Source: Rhodamnia argentea
Lineage: Eukaryota; Streptophyta; Magnoliopsida; Myrtales; Myrtaceae
NCBI RefSeq assembly: GCF_020921035.1
Contig: NC_063150.1
Location: 434,001 to 498,000 of the forward strand
DNA length: 64,000 nucleotides
Reading direction: 5' to 3'
Of the stretch, positions 35,060-46,600 are shown in pieces. The translations under genes were made by a program, and so were the position numbers. How positions within the stretch are numbered: the stretch's first letter is position 1; each line of letters begins with the position of its first letter. The notes under the pieces are model-generated. The model was not told the DNA's origin, ran no database searches, and saw only the letters and a program-made list of their open reading frames with translations.

Positions 35060-35885
35060 ATTAAGGCAAACGAGTTCTTATGAATGACCTTTGGGCATGC
35101 CAATTGAGTTGGGATCCAGCTCAGGATTGATCTCTAATGTGTTAGATCACACCAATAGCAATCCCTTTTATTCCAAGACAAGAATGCAACAATCATTTAG
35201 CCAAAATCAAGGAACTATTCGCAAGTTATTAAATAAAAATAAGAAATGCCCATCTTTGATAATTTTTTCATCATCTAATTGTTTCCGAATGGGTCTATTC
35301 AACGTTGGAAAATATCACAATGTGATAAAAGAATCAATTAAAAAAGGTCCTATAATTAAAATTAAGAATTTGATTGGCCCTTTAGGAACAGTCCTTCAAT
35401 TTGTGAATTTTTATTCATTTCACTATTTAATAACTCATAATCCTATTTTGGTAACTAAATATTTGCAACTCGAAAATTTAAAACAGACTTTTCAAGGAAT
35501 TAACTATTATTTAATGGATGAAAATGGGAGAATTTTGAATCCCGATTCATGCAATAACATCGTTTTGAATTCATTCACTTTGACTTGGTATTTTCTCCAT
35601 CATAATTATTTGGAAGAAAGAACCACAATAATTAGTCTTGTATATATAGCCAAAAATAAACCCCATCTCAAATCAGGTCAAGTTTTGATTGTTCAAGTGA
35701 ATTATGTAGTAATAAGATGGGCCAAGCCTCATTTCGCCACTCTAGGAGCAACTGTTTATGGTCATTATGGAGAAATCCTTTACGAAGGAGGTACATTAGT
35801 TATATTTATAAATGAAAAATGGAGGTCCGGTGATATAACCTAGGGTCTTCCAAAAGTGGAACAAGTGTTAGAAATGCGTTTCCTA
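35060..35885 (+). pseudogene. rpoC2: Nuclear insertion of chloroplast rpoC2 (NUPT)
   Basis: The frame 35091-35843 is open for 250 codons and is clearly the plastid RNA polymerase beta'' chain: '[12 protein letters not shown]', '[19 protein letters not shown]', '[20 protein letters not shown]', '[15 protein letters not shown]', '[11 protein letters not shown]', '[13 protein letters not shown]'. It continues past the stop as 'GLPKVEQVLEM'. It covers only an internal part of a protein of about 1,350-1,400 residues. Against the plastid gene as I know it there is at least one short in-frame deletion near 'ISLVYIAKN' and many substitutions, so it is an old plastid-to-nucleus transfer and not plastid DNA in the assembly. 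It has no promoter or transit peptide. Confidence 0.88.
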
Positions 35886-36638
35886 GAAACGTGTACGAAG
35901 TTTTCTCCTCAACCATGCGAGGGTTGCTGGCCTACGATTACGAAAATAAAATAAAATAAAAAATAAAAGAAACAAAAAATAAAAAATAAAAAATTCAAAA
36001 TATTTGAAAAATTATTTACATCGGTGCCAATCGTCCCATGTGGCACAATCGATGATGACTAGATGGACTCATCAGTTATTTCCAATCAAAATTAGCCAGA
36101 TTGAGTAAATTAGCAATTCATCAAGAGATTTAAGACTAAAATGGCAAGCCATGGAAAGTTTTAGAGCTAAATTGGCACAATTTATAATTTTGAGACTGAA
36201 TTGGCAAATTGTCAAAAAGGTTTGGGATAAAATTGGTCAAATTAAAAGGTTTATAACCAAATTGACACAAATATAATAGGTTTGGGACATGTTTGGTAAT
36301 TTTCCCCTTGCTTGAACCAACTCCTTAGAAAGTTGTAAAAGAGATTTGTTGTTTCTTAACTAGACTTGAGAATATGACTGGTCATGGAAATACTGATGTT
36401 TACGTGACCGTATGTCCTAGGGAGACAGTTGTCAAAGCTTGTAATGTGTGATTAGGAATGTATCATACCAAGAAAGGGAAAGGGTAAAAAGAGGGTACCA
36501 AATATAAACTTGGTGTTTGTATCTCAATGATTATTAGAATAATTGGAAAAATCATATGGAAGGCACCACACCAAGTAAAATCTGAAAATAGATGTGAAAA
36601 ATTGCCAAGCAAAGCATGGTACATACAAGTAAAGTTTG
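35886..36638. repeat. AT-rich DNA with a one-sided MITE-family arm
   Basis: 36120-36305 contains four or five imperfect units of about 35-40 bp around 'gactgaattggcaaattgtcaaaaagg' words, ending 'tggtaattttcccc'. This is one arm of the foldback family seen at 36639-36922. The opposite arm is not found, so the element is truncated. Nothing else is supported. Confidence 0.5.
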
Positions 36639-36922
36639 TGGGAAATTTTTAAAAAAAAGTTACAGATTTATAACACTTGTGCCAATTCAGTTGTAAACCT
36701 TTTAACAATTTGACAATTGAGTTCTTTCGGCCAATCCATCCTAAAACCTTTTAAATTTGGCCATTTTTTTAAAAAAATTTTCCAATTGAATCATTCAAAG
36801 GCCGGAAGGACACAAATGATAAATTGTCAAAAGGTTAATGACTAAACTAATCATATTGAAAGATTGTAAGACTGAGCCGGCACAAGTGTTATAGGTATAA
36901 GATTTTTCTGGTAATTTCCCCG
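36639..36922. mobile_element. Foldback MITE, 284 bp
   Basis: The left arm 'acacttgtgccaattcag' and right arm 'gccggcacaagtgttata' are reverse complements with few mismatches, and complementarity extends towards an AT-rich centre near 36765. AAAGTTTG flanks both ends (36631-36638 and 36923-36930), an 8-bp target duplication. There is no coding sequence. Confidence 0.7.
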
Positions 36923-36930
36923 AAAGTTTG

Positions 36931-37896
36931 CACCTGTTCCATTATAGTTGTTCAGTGTCTAAACCAATCCAAAACTTCGTTCACTTCTATATCTAAATGA
37001 GCCTAGAGATGTCAACCTTTGACATTCCAATGAATCCCGCGTTGGGAATTTTAGTCCCGATTCAGGCGACCTACCAAACATACCATAATTCAAAATTTGG
37101 GAGAGGAAATTGATTTTTTATGGCAATAATTGTGGGTTGACTTAAAATAGAGCCACACCCAGTTGAGAGGATTACGGGGCATTGCTTCATCAATTGATTG
37201 ATTACTATAGATAGTTCTAACAGAGGAAGCAATCGACTGAATTTTGCTGGGGGAGGTACACTTCATTGATAATGCCAAGACAACTGATTTCCCCTTGTCT
37301 GCTTGGGCATCAGCTGAATCTGATGTGATGGTTCAATTAAAAAGCACATGGGAAGTATTATGCAGTTAAATATCGTCAGATTGATCTTTTAGCTGGAAAA
37401 AAAAGGTGTTCTAACGCTTCCAATATGGCACATTGTGCCTGAAAAATACTTGGAAATTGGCAGTAGACGGTTGAATGAGCAACTTATGCCTGAAAAATAC
37501 TGCCAACTCAGAACGTACGCCACTCGAAGTGTTGGGAAACGAAGGCAAATGTACCATTGGCTCGAACGTGATCTTGCCAACACGTATAGCTACGCACGTA
37601 TCAAATCTTCTGAATTGGCGTATCGTTTTATGCGAATTCGGTATGATTTATGTAGGGATTTTTGGAAATATCTAGGAATATTGCCTCGTACTTTCATATG
37701 AGAGAATATCACGTTTGCTTAAGTTTGAAGTGACGCCTCTCGTGTACCAAAAAAAAAGTGACGCCTCACTTTCTCATGGTCTAATAGTCTGATCGCCAGT
37801 TCTGCTCTTCATTTCGCCTATTCCCTCCTTCCCCGTTTTCCGTTTTCTCACTCCTCCTCCGTAACCATCTCTCTCTGTTGCGGCTCTGCTCTAGCC
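36931..37896. other. Upstream region of the GT47 gene
   Basis: No gene supported. 'tgcctgaaaaatac' occurs twice, near 37437 and 37487. The 60-70 bases before the start codon are CT-rich ('ccatctctctctgttgcgg'), as expected of a leader. Confidence 0.4.
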
Positions 37897-39333
37897 ATGT
37901 TGGCCAAGAAGCAAAACAAGTTCTTCAACAGCAAACACTTCCACAATCTCAAGTCCGCCATCATCAACTACAGATACGGTAGATGCATCGCTCTGTCTCT
38001 CTCCCTCTTCATCCTCTACCGGTTCTCTTCCCTCCTCTTCTTTCGACTCTGGAAGCAGCCACCTTCGCCTCTACATCGCATTCCTCTACAGCCGCTCTCC
38101 ACCACCCAAAGCGCCGATTACAACAGTTTTGTCACCTCAACGCCTCCCCCTGCGTGCCGTGCGGGGGCCTTAGTCTACATCTACGACCTGCCACCCGAGT
38201 TCAACGTTGGCCTCCTCGAGGACTGCCAGCATCTGAACCGGTTCACCAACATGTGCCCGCACGTGGCTAACCGTGGCCTCGGCCAGCCGCTCCCTTCCTT
38301 GGGCCGCGCCTGGTTCGCCACCAACCAGTTCACCTCAGAGATGCTCTTCCACGCGCGCCTGGAGGGCCACCCGTGCCGCACCCGTGACCCCGCCCGTGCC
38401 GGCCTCTTTTATGTCCCCTTCTATGGGGGCCTCCACATGTCGAGCCGGTCCCGGGAGCCCGATCTTGTGGTGAGGGATGCACTGGCCGTGCAGATGGTGG
38501 AGTATGTCGTCGGCTTGTCGCCATGGTGGCAACGGCGCCACGGGAGGGACCACTTCATCACCCTTGGAAGGACGGCATGGGACTTCTTGCGTGAATCGAA
38601 CAAAGGCCTGGACTTTGGGGCCAACGCGCTCCTTGACATGCCGGCTGTCAAGAACATGTCGGTGCTCGTGGTGGAGCGCCAGCCGTGGATCGGGACGAAC
38701 CATCATGGGCTTCCCTACCCTTCCTACTTCCACCCCACCACCTCGGGCGAAATGCTGACATGGCAGGACAAGATGCGGCGCTCGAAGCGGCCCTACATGT
38801 TCTCCTTCATAGGCGGGGCTCGGACCGGCGAGGGAGCCAACGCTGCCATGAGGAACGAGATGATGAGGCAATGCGAGGCGTCGCCCCTGTGCGAGCTAGT
38901 GAGCTGTACGGCCAACGCCAGCAAATGCCGCCACCCGGAGGAGGTGCTCCAGGTCATGACGAGGTCCGAGTTCTGCCTGCAAGCCCCAGGTGACTCATTC
39001 ACTCGGCGGTCGACCTTCGACTCGTTGCTGGCGGGCTGCATTCCCGTGTTCTTCTCGCGCCACACATGCTACACTCAGTACGCCTGGTTCCTTCCTCAGG
39101 ACTGGAGATCCTACTCGGTCTTCATAGAATACAAGGGCTTGACCACGACGACTCCGATGAAGAAGATAGAGGTTGAACTTCTGAAGATAACAACAGAGAC
39201 GAGAGAGAAGATGAGGTCCAAAGTCATAGGTTTGATCCCTAGAGTCACGTACGCACATCCTAATGGCACGACCTTAGGGTTTCGCGACGCGGTCGACGTG
39301 GCACTTGAGGCGTTGGCCAAGCATATTGTATAA
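37897..39333 (+). CDS. GT47 exostosin-family glycosyltransferase (MUR3/XLT2-like xyloglucan galactosyltransferase)
   Basis: Intronless frame of 478 codons. Topology is type II Golgi: a basic cytosolic start, one membrane anchor near residues 30-50 ('CIALSLSLFILYRF') and a lumenal catalytic domain from about residue 90. Family marks include 'ALVYIYDLPPEFNVGLLEDC', 'GLFYVPFYGGLHM', 'YPSYFHP', 'RPYMFSFIGGAR', 'EFCLQAPGDSFTRRSTFDSL' and 'AGCIPVFFS', with cysteines at the positions usual for MUR3 relatives. Members transfer galactose to xyloglucan side chains in the Golgi; which acceptor position this enzyme uses cannot be told from sequence alone. The coding DNA is much richer in G+C than the flanking repeat DNA. 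The length is near the usual range for the MUR3/XLT2 group, and the start is the first ATG upstream of the anchor. Confidence 0.9.
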   Translation: MLAKKQNKFFNSKHFHNLKSAIINYRYGRCIALSLSLFILYRFSSLLFFRLWKQPPSPLHRIPLQPLSTTQSADYNSFVTSTPPPACRAGALVYIYDLPPEFNVGLLEDCQHLNRFTNMCPHVANRGLGQPLPSLGRAWFATNQFTSEMLFHARLEGHPCRTRDPARAGLFYVPFYGGLHMSSRSREPDLVVRDALAVQMVEYVVGLSPWWQRRHGRDHFITLGRTAWDFLRESNKGLDFGANALLDMPAVKNMSVLVVERQPWIGTNHHGLPYPSYFHPTTSGEMLTWQDKMRRSKRPYMFSFIGGARTGEGANAAMRNEMMRQCEASPLCELVSCTANASKCRHPEEVLQVMTRSEFCLQAPGDSFTRRSTFDSLLAGCIPVFFSRHTCYTQYAWFLPQDWRSYSVFIEYKGLTTTTPMKKIEVELLKITTETREKMRSKVIGLIPRVTYAHPNGTTLGFRDAVDVALEALAKHIV

Positions 39334-40139
39334 AAGTCCATATCATCACAGGAGGATTTTGCATTTATAAATACAAATTCGATGGGTGTGTACCGTGTGA
39401 TACGTATATATACATATATATATTTTTGGGTCGAAGTGTGATACGTACTTGATGGGGGAGGATTTTCGACCTTGTAACATGGAAAAAGTAATTTTTTTTT
39501 TCATCGATTGCGAGGTTGCTTTAATTACGATCATGGTTTGAACGATCCAACTAGCTTGACATTGTCTCTTTGGCTTTTGAACACCTCGATTTTCCAATTT
39601 CTTAGGGGATTAATCACAAAGTTTCTAGAAGTATTTACATGTGCACATATCGTTGTATCAACTTTACATACGTAACACAAGATGGTACCATATCCCGATC
39701 TCAATTTTCTAAAGCATTATATTTTCTCAGTGATTTATATTTAGGATCACCTTCCTTCGATTTGACATCCTTGCTCCCCAATGAGCTCACCAAGATCCTT
39801 CGGCACGATTAACTTGATGCTCCCGTTCCCCTTCCCCACCCTCGCGTTGCTGTCAAGTGCTACTGCTAACTTTTGTTCGGTTCGTTGTCATCGCTCCACA
39901 ACGTTCTCCTCCGGCGAGACAGTCCGTTGTGACGATCTCCTATGCTCTCGTCCCCTACCCTCACGTTGTGCTCAAGTGCTACTACTCACTCCAAACTTGT
40001 CTTCTCTTTCGTGCGTATTTGAAAATCATACTTTGTCGGTTGCACACCAGTTACATTCTAATTATTTTGTGTCAATTGCTAAGTAAATTTAGGAACATAT
40101 TAAAAATATATCTGTCTACACCTAAAAATGACCAACTTT
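39334..40139. other. Intergenic downstream of the GT47 gene
   Basis: 39334-39600 is probably the 3' untranslated region. 39780-40020 holds a diverged tandem duplication with a period of about 119 bp (compare 'gttgctgtcaagtgctactgc' near 39846 with 'gtgctcaagtgctactac' near 39967). No gene is supported. Confidence 0.4.
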
Positions 40140-40739
40140 TGAAGGGAAAAATACCAGAAAAGTTATAAACATATTGCATTTGTACCAATTCGGTCTTAAA
40201 CCTTTCAATTGGACCAATTTAGTCCTATACATTTTGCATTTGTGCCAATTTAGCTCATCTGGCTAATTTAGATAGAAATTATTGACATGGACACCGGTTA
40301 TCATATTTGGCACGATCGATGCTGACGTGGACAAAATTTAACAAATTTTATTTTTTTTATACATTTTTATCTTTTTATTATGGCTTGCAAGGTTCACGGC
40401 CCTCACAGCCTCCGGCAAGGGATTAGTGTTGCTCGCTCGCATGAGGTGATGGCACGGGCGAGGGCAACGGCCCTGGCTAGGGAAAAAAATAAAAAGAAAA
40501 GAAAAATTAATAACAAAAATACATAAAAATAATAAAAATGATAACATTTATCCATGTTAGTTCCGATCATACTACATAAAATATCCGACGTCCATGTCGG
40601 CGATTTTTGGCCAACATTGGCTGGGTGAACTAAATTTGCATAAATGCAAAATGTTTAGGATTAAATTGATTCGTTTGAAATGTTTAGGACTAAATTGGTA
40701 CCAATGCAATATGCTTAAGACTTTTTTGGTACTTTTTTC
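40140..40739. mobile_element. Foldback MITE, about 600 bp
   Basis: The left end 'aaaaataccagaaaagt' and right end 'acttttttggtactttttt' are inverted repeats. The arms, each over 100 bp, share 'gcatttgtaccaatt' and 'aattggtaccaatgc' type words. The centre (40385-40485) is a GC-rich block. Flanks 'aacttttga' and 'aaattttgg' could be a degraded 9-bp duplication, but this is weak. Confidence 0.65.
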
Positions 40740-40747
40740 AAATTTTG

Positions 40748-40950
40748 GTTATTATCGATAAGTAAAAAAATGAGTCGATATAAACAATTTGGTCAAAATA
40801 GTCGACAACTTTAAGAGGATCGACAACTGTCTAATAAAGTTATCAACAACAATGATTAGTTATCCACAAGAACCTTCGTCACGGATGAAGTTGTCATCAC
40901 GAGTATGTAAGTACCAAGGAGTGATATTTCCAATATGTAAGTTTTTGTAG
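40748..40950. repeat. 203-bp direct repeat, copy 1
   Basis: Starts 'gttattatcga' and ends 'ttgtag'. It aligns end to end with 46890-47092, also 203 bp, sharing 'aataaagttatcaa' and 'gatgaagt'. It may be a piece of an old LTR bounding the retroelement debris between the two copies. Confidence 0.6.
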
Positions 40951-43189
40951 TTAAAAGTTGCTTTACAATAGGAGATTGCCGAGTCTTGTTACCGTAAATA
41001 AAAATAGAAGAGTTATTCCAAATTTAGTGTCGTTATATGTGATCGCCATATGTAACTGGCGGTAGAGGTTATAAATGTTGAGAAAATTTTGTATTGTTTT
41101 GAAGATGACAAAATAAGCAAAGGTTACTAATGTGCTTATTGGTTATGTAGAAATAGGTAAAAGATGCACAAGCCGTTATGCAAATGGTGTTCTACCATCA
41201 TGTCTAAAGCATTTGAGTTTTCTATTAGTGAAGCACAAGGCACTGGGTATAGATGTTTCTGCAAGCTGGAGGTACCTAAGTAAAAGGTGAAAAATCCTAG
41301 AATGGGTAGTTTAGTAAAGCTTGGAGGTACAATGGATAGGTAAACAACGACGTAGAGCCATGACTACCAATATGCTTGGATGGAGAAGAAGATAGAAATT
41401 AGAGTAAAGTTGATATACTTTGCCTATATCGGATGTATCTGAAGTATGAAGTGAAAGATTAAAGAAAACTAGATGGACCTTTATGGAGGTGAATAAGTCA
41501 CGAAGAACGGGAAGTTCGTGAAGACTTGGAGGTATCGGACAAGGCATCATGACCAAACACATTATTTTAACACAACAACTGCCATATGCATCACAATGAT
41601 TTATCATTTCTTATAATGTAAGTATTTGCACTTCAAACCATATATCATCACTATTTCCTTGCTCATAAATTGAAAACACATCGACAAACTAAATAATCAA
41701 CAACACAAACATCGACAACTCCAAGAATCAACCACGTGAATATCGGCAATTCAAGGAATTGACAACGTGAACATTGGCAATTTAAAGAATCGAAAACGTG
41801 AATATCGACAACTCAAAGAATCGATTATGTGATTAATCGACAACACTTAGCTAGTAAATCCTTAATTTATTCAGATTACAAAAGTATCACTTTGAGGTTT
41901 AGTTACCATCCTTTACACTATTAGAACCTCATGGACATCAATTATTCATAAACTCGGCATGTAGAGACTCATCGATTAATGACAAATGAACACAATGATT
42001 CAATACACAACCGATGAAACTTTCTCATATGTGACACCAAAATTCCAACTTAGTCTAAGTCAACAGTGCTAAGTATATCAACCTAACTTAGTCCTTAGAG
42101 TGTTCACTACCTTGAATAAAGAATTGGACAACTCAAAACCTTAACCACCTTGTAAACTCTTGAAATATAGAACTAGGAAAATAAACGTGAAATCTTCAAC
42201 TTGCTTCAAAAGAGTTTGAGATGAAAGAGAATATAAAGTGGCATGGATCTCTATCTTTCTTTGCAAGAAAATAAGTTGGGATTTTCTTTAAAGCTTGAAG
42301 ATATATGGAGATCTATTTATAGGCCAATGGAGATGAGACCAAGTTACCCAAGTTAAAAGAAATGCTGACTTGGGATTACAAGTGGCATAATTATATATCT
42401 CCATCCAAACATATGGCCAAGTGGAATGAACTTAGAAGACCAACTTTAAGAGAAATGATGACCTTGGGTTAAACTCACTGTGTAAAAAGAGGAATGGTTC
42501 TTCAATGTAGAGAATACAAGTGGCCTAATGAGAGTGGCTAGCAAGGAGATATTTTGAGATAGAGCTTCTTGGCCAAGTAAAATGAATGAGTCATCAATAG
42601 CATTAATGTGCTATGTTGTCATGAATGGCGTAATACATGATGTCATTACTAAACTAAGTTCAATGTCACAAACGATAAGGCTAAGAATATGCCTCTTCAA
42701 ATACTTGGTGGAAAATGAAAAGAGAAATGTCCACAAGCTAGAGAACTACAAATCGACTCATCTATAGGGTTTTCAAAATGGGTATTTTGTTGAGTTAACA
42801 AAATATCTCATAAACCAATATATAAACGAGAAAAACAATTTCGTTCTAAACTTTGATATACCCAAAAAAATCTTTTGAATCCACTATAATACGAAAATTA
42901 GGAAAATACCAATCAAGTAATTTCATACTTGAAAATCATCAAATATTTACCATCACTATAATTAATGTGGTGATAAATTAACTACCGTTATTCTACACCA
43001 CTAATGTACATGTCAACATCTATCAAGTTAATTATAATGCCTCGAATTTCAAGCGATTAAGGTCGCAGATAATCATCCTTGCACATCTGTACCTCACAAA
43101 ATTAACAACTTACAAGTAATCCGAAGCTCCACGCTAAATAACACTTTGCAATCTAAATATCGAAAATTTCGGATGTCACAGTTTCAAAG
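40951..43189. other. Degenerate repeat DNA, no gene
   Basis: AT-rich, with many stops in all frames. 'ttgttttgaagatgacaaaat' near 41093-41113 resembles words found in Ty1/copia LTRs. No open frame shows a protein family except the copia remnant that follows. Confidence 0.4.
41678..41831. repeat. 31-bp minisatellite, about five units
   Basis: Four full units lie at 41708, 41739, 41770 and 41801, each exactly 31 bp, built on 'aatatcgacaactcaaagaatcg' and ending 'acgtg' or 'atgtg'. A worn fifth unit precedes them. Confidence 0.85.
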
Positions 43190-44985
43190 CTTATGGCTTA
43201 TTAGATATTGAATCCAATATTATTGTGAAATCAAGAGATGTTGAATTTCTTAAATATTCAAGTGATACCTCAACATATTCACGAATAACAATTGAAAAAA
43301 GCAATCCTTCATCAATAAAAAGAAAACTATTTGAGTCTCCAAGTGAGCTGGGAAGAGGTCAAAAAGTGAAGAAAATGAAAGATTTCGATTCTGATTTTGT
43401 ACCTCTCTTGGTAGAAGGAGATAGGGAAAATGTCGTGACTAAATTACCCATGTTATTTCACTTGGATGAAGATACAAGGATGTTTAGTGAGGCAATAAAA
43501 TCTAGAGATCCGTCATTTTGGAAAGAAGAAATTAACAATTACATGGATTAAATTTTTGCTAACAATACATGACATTACTTGACTTGCCTCATCGATCAAA
43601 ACCAATTGGATTTAAATGGGTATTCAAAGAAAGTATAATCCTGATGTCATGTTAAAATATTTAAAACAAGGTTGGTGGCCAAGGGTTATAAGCAAAAAAA
43701 AAGGAATTGACTACTTTGATACATACGCATTGGTTGCTCGAATAATATCCATTAGAGTTCAATTAGCTATGACATTACTTTATCAATTGCATGCGCATCA
43801 AATGGATGTTAAAACAGCTTTTATAAGTGGTAAATTAGGAGATGAGGTGCATATGGAACATCTTGAAGGCTTAATTCTACCTAAAAATGAGAACAAAGTT
43901 TGCAAATTAAATAAATTATTATGTAATTTGAAGCAAGCATTTAAACAATGGCATGGAGAATTTGATTAAGGGGTTTCACCATATGGATTTAAGCATAATA
44001 GCATTGATAAGTGCATGTACTCAAAATTTACAAAAGACTATGGAGTTATAATTTGCTAATATATAGATGATATGCTGATTGTTGGTACAAATATGCATGG
44101 TGTAGATGAAACTATAAAGTAACTATCTTCTCAGTTTAAAATGAAAGATTTGGAAGAAAATAATTTTACATATCAAAGTGATCAAGCATAGCAGAAGTTA
44201 TGCTTTAAGTCGGGGTCACCACATGGAGAAAATAACACAAAAATACAAGTATTTGGGAATTAAATAGTCATATGTACCATATGATATATCCATTAAATTG
44301 ATGAAAAATACTGGGATATCTTTAGCACAATTAGAATATGCTAGTACAGTTGAAAGTCCGACGAACGCTATGCATTGCACTAGACCGGATATTGTCTTTA
44401 TTGTGTGTAAATTATCAAGATATTGTCTTTACTAGTAATCCTAGTACTGTGATTGGAAGGCCATAAGCAGAATTCTTGGCTACCTAAAGAAGACAATACA
44501 TCATGGTCTATCTTTTGAAAGACAACCAGCAATACTAGAAGGATATTCAGATGCTAGTTGGATAACTAGCACAATTGATAACATTCGACAACTCAATATG
44601 TTTCAAGCTTGCAAATGATGCAGTCGTCTGGGCATCAAAGAAGCAAACGTGTATAGATCTTTCAACTTTAGAATCTTAATTTATATCACGTTCAGTGGCT
44701 GGTAAAGAGCCTAAATAGTTGTAGAATTTCTTTTGGATATAGAGTTGTGGCCACAACCAATGATAGCTGTATGTTTAGAATGTGATAGTGTGGCAACTAT
44801 GTCTAGGGCATATGGTAAAATATACAATGGGAAATCTAGATATATTAGTTTGCGACATGAGTATGCTTGATAAGTAATTACCAATTGAATTATTTTAGTA
44901 ATTTATGTTCTAGCAAGTGCTAACTTGGTTGATCCATTCACTAAGGGACTCACGAAATTTTTAAAGTTCAGTGGGTAAAAACAAG
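43190..44985 (+). pseudogene. Ty1/copia polyprotein remnant (reverse transcriptase and RNase H)
   Basis: Readable through shifts and stops in order: the region before the reverse transcriptase ('SRDPSFWKEEINNYMD'); the reverse transcriptase ('GIDYFDTYALVARI', 'HQMDVKTAF', 'NKVCKLNKLLCNLKQAFKQW'); a degraded catalytic YVDDM box near 44058-44075; the connection ('EYAS', 'AMHCTRPDIVF'); the RNase H start ('GYSDASWI'); and a C-terminal 'ASANLVDPFTKGLT'-like end. At least eight stops or frameshifts make it inactive. The second half of the catalytic core is most damaged. Gag, protease and integrase are not seen to its left. Confidence 0.85.
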
Positions 44986-46259
44986 CTATTGTATCTTGAT
45001 GGTGATCAAATGCTGGGGAATATGGTTGGTACTCATGGAAACTAAGGAGGATGAGTGTAAGAAAACACTCTTAATAAAGTTTCAGGTTTCAGCAAGGCAA
45101 TGCTAAGGAAATAAGTTTAGAACTTCACCTGTATGAACACAAGAAGTGGTGCTGCTTCTAACAAAAGTCGGATTAAATGTTGTAAATGTTCACGAATGGA
45201 GGAGGTAGCACCAGGCTATAAAAGTGTTCCACAAAAGTGCTAAGGCATAAGAAATTTCTAACCAAATATATATAAGTACATATGTGTGGTAATTTGATTA
45301 ATAAATGGAATTATGGTTCAAAGTTGTATCTACCCCGAATTTCGTTAATAGAATTATTACACTGATTGAAGGTTCATGAAAAGAGGTGACTCTTGATTAT
45401 GCAAAGAAGTGATTGTTCACATGAAAAGCGGTAATGATTCATCGTGAAAAGTGGTGATGGTTGGAATAAGGTACATTTTCCGAAGAGATATGTTGACTAG
45501 TTGTCTACAAATAGCACAAATTCATATATTGCTCATATCAATTGTTCATAACAACTTCTTCGTAACTCTCTCCTCTTTTAATACACGCAATTTTGATGAT
45601 GCATTCAAGGTGCAATTCCAAGAGAGAAATTGAGTAATTGCTAAACTCGTTTCTCTTCGACTTTGGTGTACATCTTGAAGATATATTATTCTAAACCTGG
45701 CATCAACGTAAGTGGGCAAATAACCTTAAGGACATTAATCATCATCACGTATCAAATCATTAAAGATCTATAACTATTGCTCTATGTTCCTCTGCAATCA
45801 AATTTTTGCAACAACTTATTAGCACAAATTGATAATGAGACGGCCGAGCATTTTGATACTACAATCGCAGGAAGAGTGGCGAAGATAATCGACGTGAGTA
45901 AATCGATCTTCCTATGTATTACACTGAAGAGAAATTAAGGGATGTTGCTCCATATTCCAAGAATGGTGTCAACTACATCACTTGTCAGAAGTGATAAAGT
46001 TAATCGTTATCAATGTCATGAATGACGCCTCCAGGATCGCCCAACGGACATGGTCCTAGTCCTTCTCCATTTATTGATGCAAATAATGTTAATTAGAGTA
46101 GTTAACTCCCTATACGAATTATGAAAAGGCTTGAATCTTCTAATCAAGGTTAGAAAATTAGAAATAATAAGGCTAATGTTGGTCCAAATATGTAAATTGG
46201 TAACAATAATTTGGCATATAAAATTGCTTGACAGACTGGTCAACTACTAACTCTTGAAA
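44986..46259. other. Possible LTR and leader sequence of copia-like debris
   Basis: 45355-45465 has a short degenerate tandem pattern around 'gaaaagtggtgat'. 45560-45690 looks like an LTR end. 'cctggcatcaacg' at 45696-45708 resembles a worn initiator-Met primer-binding site. No gene is supported. Confidence 0.3.
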
Positions 46260-46600
46260 ATGTAAGGCTAGTGGCTCCACCCAATGTGAATTTTGTTGGG
46301 CCAAATATGCCGATTAATGTAGATAATTTGGCAAGATCAGCATCACCACCTAGGGGGCCAAGATGGCCAACCAAATCCACACCTGAACCTTGTATATTTT
46401 GTTGGAGAAGTTCGACAACGCTTGGGGTTTGTTGGAGCTGTTATCGTACTTGTTTGTAAGAAACAACATCCTGAGTGAGTCAATGATCCACGTTTTCTAA
46501 GAGACTTGAAAATCCCTAACTTTATCATTTTTACTGGCGAAAATGAACAATCAACCATCGAACACATTGTTGATTTATAGCCTAGTGTGGGGAATTCGGG
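46260..46600 (+). pseudogene. Retrotransposon gag-like remnant
   Basis: One frame gives 'APPNVNFVGPNMPINVDNLA' and, after shifts, 'DPRFLRDLKIPNFIIFTGEN' with 'STIEHIV'. This is the typical opening of a plant LTR-retroelement gag core (P-x-F-x-x-F-x-G...EH). Frameshifts and stops interrupt it. It lies downstream of the copia RNase H remnant, the reverse of the order within one element. Confidence 0.5.

Noticed and set aside
35091-35843. rpoC2 frame as a functional nuclear gene
   Set aside because: It is an internal fragment without a natural start, transit peptide or promoter, and has a missing segment.
38335-38871. 178-codon minus-strand open frame inside the GT47 gene
   Set aside because: It lies wholly antisense to a well-supported GT47 coding region, and GC-rich codons there leave long shadow frames. 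No family motif.
41678-41831. CRISPR-like array (regular 31-bp repeats)
   Set aside because: Units are contiguous with no unique spacers and this is plant nuclear DNA; it is a minisatellite.
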